Assembly (NCBI RefSeq): GCF_007981265.1
Contig: NZ_CP034363.1
Span: 434,001 to 498,000 of the forward strand
From: Pantoea sp. CCBC3-3-1
GTDB lineage: Bacteria; Pseudomonadota; Gammaproteobacteria; Enterobacterales; Enterobacteriaceae
Direction: 5' to 3'
DNA: 64,000 nucleotides
Below the pieces are notes generated by a model. It was given only the letters and a program-made list of their open reading frames with translations. It was not told the DNA's origin and did not search any database. A program made the translations under genes and the position numbers. Every line of letters begins with the position of its first letter. Position 1 is the stretch's first letter. Shown in pieces: positions 60,587 to 64,000 of this stretch.

Positions 60587-60988
60587 TTACCTCTGTAAAA
60601 GAAAAAACGCGGCCAGGAGTGCAAGGCTGACCAGAATCATGACAACCCATAACCCTTTGATAACCGGCGCGGGCGACAGCTTTTTATCCCCAATAACGAT
60701 AACCGAGGCTTTGGGTGCCAGTTCAAACCAGGTTTTGCTGTGCAGCAGCGAGGCTGCCAGCGCCAGGACATTCAGTAACAGCACTACAGGATGCTGTAAA
60801 AAAGCGACGAAACTGGCCCAGCTTTCCGCGCCGTTTTTAAGCGCAAACAGGCCAAAGATTAATTCCAGGCTAAACCACAGTGCCGGGATGGCCGTCGCTT
60901 CACGCAGCATATAAAAGCGGTAGAAAGCGGATTTTTGCCACCAGTTAGCGGCAACCGGGGGATGATAAGCGTTACGTTTGGTGGTCAT
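60587..60988 (-). CDS. frdC: fumarate reductase membrane anchor subunit FrdC
   Basis: The protein has 133 aa (E. coli 131). Three hydrophobic helices are present, with [20 protein letters not shown] at the start (including the conserved Arg and Glu near the quinol site) and [13 protein letters not shown] in the loop. It forms the quinol-binding membrane domain with FrdD. It sits in the frdABCD operon, 11 bases after frdB. Confidence 0.96.
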   Translation of the reverse strand: MTTKRNAYHPPVAANWWQKSAFYRFYMLREATAIPALWFSLELIFGLFALKNGAESWASFVAFLQHPVVLLLNVLALAASLLHSKTWFELAPKASVIVIGDKKLSPAPVIKGLWVVMILVSLALLAAFFLLQR

Positions 60989-60999
60989 CGGATCGCTCC

Positions 61000-61734
61000 T
61001 TATTGCGGCCTGAGACTGGCAATCAAAAAGTCTTTCGCGCTTTCCACTTTGCTTTGCTGGATGGCGGCGGCGGGATCGACATGTTTTGGGCAAACCTCTG
61101 AGCAGAACCCAACAAAGGTGCAGGGCCAAACGCCGTTTTCACCGTTCAGCTGGGGCATGCGCTGTTTTTTCCCCCGGTCGCGGCTATCCAGGTTATAGCG
61201 GTGCGCCAGCGTGATGGCGGCGGGGCCAATAAATTCCGGGTTCAGCCCAAACTGCGGGCAGGCGGCGTAGCAAAGGCCACAGTTGATGCAGCCTGAAAAC
61301 TGGTGATATTTCGCCATTTGCGCCGGGGTCTGCGCGTTGGGGCCGTCTTGCGGTGCGCGCGTGTTGCCGATAATCCAGGGCTTGATCGCTTCAAGGCTTT
61401 CAATAAAGCGGGTCATATCGACAATCAGATCCCGTTCAACGGGAAAATTAGCCAGCGGCTCGACGCGCATCCCTTTTGGATAGTTACGCAGGAAGGTTTT
61501 GCAGGCCAGTTTGGGAATATTATCGACCATCATTCCACAAGAGCCACAGATGGCCATACGGCAGGACCAGCGGAACGACAGGTCGTAAGCGAGATTATCT
61601 TTGATATAACCCAAGGCATCTAACAGCGAAGTTTGTTCATCCCACGGCACCTCAAAAAATTCGCTACGGGGTAGCCTGTCCGTTTCCGGATTATAACGTT
61701 GGATCTCAATTTTGCAGCGGGGTAGTTCACTCAT
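61000..61734 (-). CDS. frdB: fumarate reductase iron-sulfur subunit FrdB
   Basis: The protein has 244 aa, the E. coli length. The plant-type 2Fe-2S ligands are in [15 protein letters not shown], and the 4Fe-4S and 3Fe-4S ligands are in [14 protein letters not shown] and [17 protein letters not shown]. It relays electrons from the quinol site to FAD in FrdA. It overlaps the frdA end by 8 bases, typical of this operon. Confidence 0.97.
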   Translation of the reverse strand: MSELPRCKIEIQRYNPETDRLPRSEFFEVPWDEQTSLLDALGYIKDNLAYDLSFRWSCRMAICGSCGMMVDNIPKLACKTFLRNYPKGMRVEPLANFPVERDLIVDMTRFIESLEAIKPWIIGNTRAPQDGPNAQTPAQMAKYHQFSGCINCGLCYAACPQFGLNPEFIGPAAITLAHRYNLDSRDRGKKQRMPQLNGENGVWPCTFVGFCSEVCPKHVDPAAAIQQSKVESAKDFLIASLRPQ

Positions 61735-63511
61735 GTGGGATTGCCTCCTTCGTCTCGCCTTCAGCGCCATAAACCCGTTTTGCCGGCGGCAGACGGGTAA
61801 TTTTCACCTCACCCCAGGCGATTTCCGGTGCACCCTGCTCGCGATAGTAGCTGAGTGAGTGCTTAAGGAAGTGCGCGTCGTCTCTTGAGGTACAACCTTC
61901 GTCCAGACGCTGGTGAGCGCCGCGCGATTCTTTTCGCTGGAAGGCCGCGTGCGCCATGCATTCTGCCACGTTCAGGCCGTGCGCCAGCTCAATGCTGTAA
62001 AGCAGTTGGGTATTGAAAACGCTGGAGGTATCGCTGATGCGCACGCGTTTAAAGCGCTCTTTCAGCTCTGCCAGTTTATCCATGGTGGTTTGCATCAGTT
62101 CCGGTGTGCGGTAGATGCCGCAGCCTTCTTCCATAGTCATGCCCATTTCATCGCGCAGCGTTGACCAGCTTTCTTCTCCCTGCTGATTAACCAGCGCTTT
62201 CAGCCGTTGTTCACAATCACGCGCCTGAGCATCCAATAGCGAAGCGGGTTTTTTACGGTTTTCCAGCGCGCGCGCGGCCGCGTTTTCGCCTGCGAGCCGG
62301 CCAAAAACTACCAGTTCTGCCAGCGAATTAGATCCGAGCCGGTTAGCGCCGTGCAGGCCGACCGATGAGCATTCCCCCACGGCAAACAGCCCACGGATAC
62401 GCGTTTCACACTCTGCGTTAGTCTCGATACCGCCCATGGTGTAATGCGCCGTAGGCCGAATGGGGATGGGCGTGGTGACAGGATCGACGCCGACGTAAGC
62501 CTTACTTAATTCACAGATAAACGGCAGCCGCTCCAGCAGCTTTTTCTCACCCAGATGCCGTAGGTCCAGATGCACAACTTCGCCACGCGGTGTATGAATG
62601 GTGCGGCCTTTTTGTGACTCATGCCAGAATGCTTGTGAAACCTTATCGCGCGGCCCCAGCTCCATATATTTATTTTTCGGCTGGCCGAGTGGCGTTTCCG
62701 GCCCCATACCGTAGTCCTGCAAATAGCGGTAGCCATCTTTATTCACCATAATGCCGCCTTCGCCCCTACAGCCTTCCGTCATCAAAATGCCGGAACCTGG
62801 CAGGCCGGTAGGGTGATACTGAACGAACTCCATATCCCGCAGCGGAACGCCATGGCGCAGCACCATTCCCATACCATCTCCGGTAACAATCCCGCCGTTG
62901 GTGTTATAACGATAAACCCGACCCGCGCCTCCGGTTGCCAGCACGACTGCACTGGCCTGAATCTGAATAAGCGTGCCTTCCATCATATTCATCGCAATCA
63001 GGCCGCGCGCTTCGCCGTCATCGACCAGCAGATCAAGCACAAAATGCTCATCGAAACGGGTTATCTGCGGATATTTCAGCGACGTCTGGAACAGCGTATG
63101 CAGCATATGAAAGCCGGTTTTATCCGCAGCGAACCAGGTACGTTCGATCTTCATGCCACCAAAACGACGTACGTTGACGGATCCGTCCTGACGCCGACTC
63201 CAGGGACAGCCCCAGATTTCAAGCTGCGCCATCTCCTGCGGACAATGCTGAACGAAGTAATCCACCACATCCTGCTCACACAGCCAGTCACCGCCGGAAA
63301 CGGTGTCATGAAAGTGGAGGTCGAAGCTGTCATGGGCCTGGCTCACGGCGGCCGACCCGCCTTCAGCCGCCACGGTGTGGCTGCGCATGGGATAAACTTT
63401 GGAAACAAGGGCGATAGAAAGGGCGGGGTTGGCTTCAGCAGCGGCGATGGCGGCACGTATTCCTGCGCCGCCTGCGCCGACTATCACCAGATCGGCAGTA
63501 AAGGTTTGCAC
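61727..63511 (-). CDS. frdA: fumarate reductase flavoprotein subunit FrdA
   Basis: The protein has 594 aa (E. coli 602). The N-terminal FAD-binding loop [18 protein letters not shown] is followed by the covalent-FAD motif [13 protein letters not shown] (His near residue 44). The active-site segments [20 protein letters not shown] and [12 protein letters not shown] lie in the catalytic domain. It reduces fumarate to succinate during anaerobic respiration, using fumarate from AspA and DcuA uptake. It is the first gene of the operon, divergent from epmA. Confidence 0.97.
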   Translation of the reverse strand: MQTFTADLVIVGAGGAGIRAAIAAAEANPALSIALVSKVYPMRSHTVAAEGGSAAVSQAHDSFDLHFHDTVSGGDWLCEQDVVDYFVQHCPQEMAQLEIWGCPWSRRQDGSVNVRRFGGMKIERTWFAADKTGFHMLHTLFQTSLKYPQITRFDEHFVLDLLVDDGEARGLIAMNMMEGTLIQIQASAVVLATGGAGRVYRYNTNGGIVTGDGMGMVLRHGVPLRDMEFVQYHPTGLPGSGILMTEGCRGEGGIMVNKDGYRYLQDYGMGPETPLGQPKNKYMELGPRDKVSQAFWHESQKGRTIHTPRGEVVHLDLRHLGEKKLLERLPFICELSKAYVGVDPVTTPIPIRPTAHYTMGGIETNAECETRIRGLFAVGECSSVGLHGANRLGSNSLAELVVFGRLAGENAAARALENRKKPASLLDAQARDCEQRLKALVNQQGEESWSTLRDEMGMTMEEGCGIYRTPELMQTTMDKLAELKERFKRVRISDTSSVFNTQLLYSIELAHGLNVAECMAHAAFQRKESRGAHQRLDEGCTSRDDAHFLKHSLSYYREQGAPEIAWGEVKITRLPPAKRVYGAEGETKEAIPHE

Positions 63512-63780
63512 GGTGTTCTCCCTGTCAGGCTGGATGAGGGGATTCCTCAGTTTTCAGGAGCCTCAGTATAAAACCGGCTATCGGGGCTAAACTTGATATG
63601 CTCAGGTATTTGAGTGAGAAATAAACAGCAAAACGCGCTGCGGACTGCTGTTTTTTTAACGGGCTGGAAAGGCATATCACCTTGCAGATAAACCGGGCCA
63701 TCTATTTTATCTGTGCAGGTTTGTTTGTCCGGGCCGGGTCGGGTAGACTGCTTCACCCTGTGTGATTAGGAGTACAAATT

Positions 63781-64000
63781 ATGAGCGATACGGCCAGCTG
63801 GCAGCCCAGCGCCCCGATTAGCAATTTATTAAAACGGGCGGCGATCATGGCGGAAATCCGGCGCTTTTTTGCCGATCGTGGGGTGTTGGAAGTCGAAACC
63901 CCGGCGATGAGCCAGGCTACGGTGACCGATATCCATCTGTTTCCTTTTCAGACGCGCTTCGTCGGCCCTGGTGCCGCCCAGGGGATGGATCTTTATCTGA
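63781..64000 (+). CDS. epmA: EF-P lysyltransferase EpmA (partial, runs off the window)
   Basis: Only the first 73 codons are present. The start [20 protein letters not shown] and [20 protein letters not shown] match EpmA (PoxA/GenX/YjeA), a class II lysyl-tRNA synthetase paralogue lacking the tRNA-binding domain. It attaches (R)-beta-lysine to EF-P. TTAGGAGTAC provides the ribosome site. The 269-base gap to frdA holds the divergent promoters. Confidence 0.96.
   Translation, partial: MSDTASWQPSAPISNLLKRAAIMAEIRRFFADRGVLEVETPAMSQATVTDIHLFPFQTRFVGPGAAQGMDLYL

Noticed and set aside
62813..63571. 252-aa forward frame opposite frdA
   Set aside because: Antisense shadow of a fully conserved fumarate reductase gene.
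63512..63780. FNR site upstream of frdA
   Set aside because: A TTGAT half-site is present near 63594 but the second half has the wrong spacing; not enough to call.

Overview
The window is an enterobacterial chromosome segment (family Enterobacteriaceae; genus not resolved). An integrative and conjugative element (ICE) fills roughly 1-48000 and conserved backbone fills 48167-64000. The backbone order is tRNA-Phe, yjdC, dsbD, dcuA, aspA, fxsA, groES-groEL, yjeI, epmB, efp, ecnA, ecnB, blc, frdDCBA, epmA. This is the Escherichia/Salmonella/Klebsiella-type order around the pheU locus, but cutA, yjeH, yjeJ, sugE and ampC are missing from the places they hold in E. coli K-12, so this is not E. coli. 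The ICE integrase (46983-47984) lies next to the 3' end of the tRNA-Phe gene, which marks the right attachment site. The left end of the ICE is outside the window.

ICE core: 217-3859 and 9442-14586 carry mating-pair-formation genes of the genomic-island type IV secretion class (the PFL_47xx / ICEHin1056-like families): a lipoprotein, a VirB4/TraC-type ATPase, PFL_4709-, 4710- and 4711-like proteins and a TraG-N-like membrane protein. The right side (39148-46927) carries maintenance and processing genes: three unrecognised proteins, an ArdC-type antirestriction protein, a DUF1281 protein, an orphan methylase-like protein, a UvrD-like helicase and a TraI_2-type protein.

Cargo: (1) 4702-9279 is an IS66-family transposon bounded by inverted repeats and a perfect 8-bp target duplication. 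Besides tnpA, tnpB and an amber-interrupted tnpC it carries a VOC-family gene and a divergent LysR regulator. (2) An SOS-controlled umuDC pair has its umuC split by an 11-kb Tn554-like transposon (about 15540-26523). That transposon has two tyrosine recombinases and a fluoride-tolerance cassette: a crcB-type fluoride riboswitch drives family II pyrophosphatase, universal stress protein, enolase, phosphoglycerate mutase and the CrcB fluoride channel. Upstream lie a YncE-like beta-propeller, a TehA/SLAC1-like transporter and a uracil-DNA-glycosylase-family protein. (3) 29000-38800 holds a second integrase, a serine recombinase, a possible fertility-inhibition protein and a compact three-gene methyltransferase / helicase / GIY-YIG nuclease module that looks like a restriction-type anti-phage system.

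The least explained signals are RNA-like. Six consecutive ICE genes (39148-43611) each have a short 5' leader in which a loop segment, a complementary segment (often followed by a U-tract) and the Shine-Dalgarno region can pair in alternative ways, with different sequence but the same pairing in each leader. In addition, two arrays of tandem UUCG hairpins with a shared CTGAGAG motif lie at 29065-29211 and 38879-39021 and bracket the integrase/defence cargo.

Gene-sized gaps with nothing recognisable are stated as features. Function calls rest on reading motifs by eye; no database search was possible.
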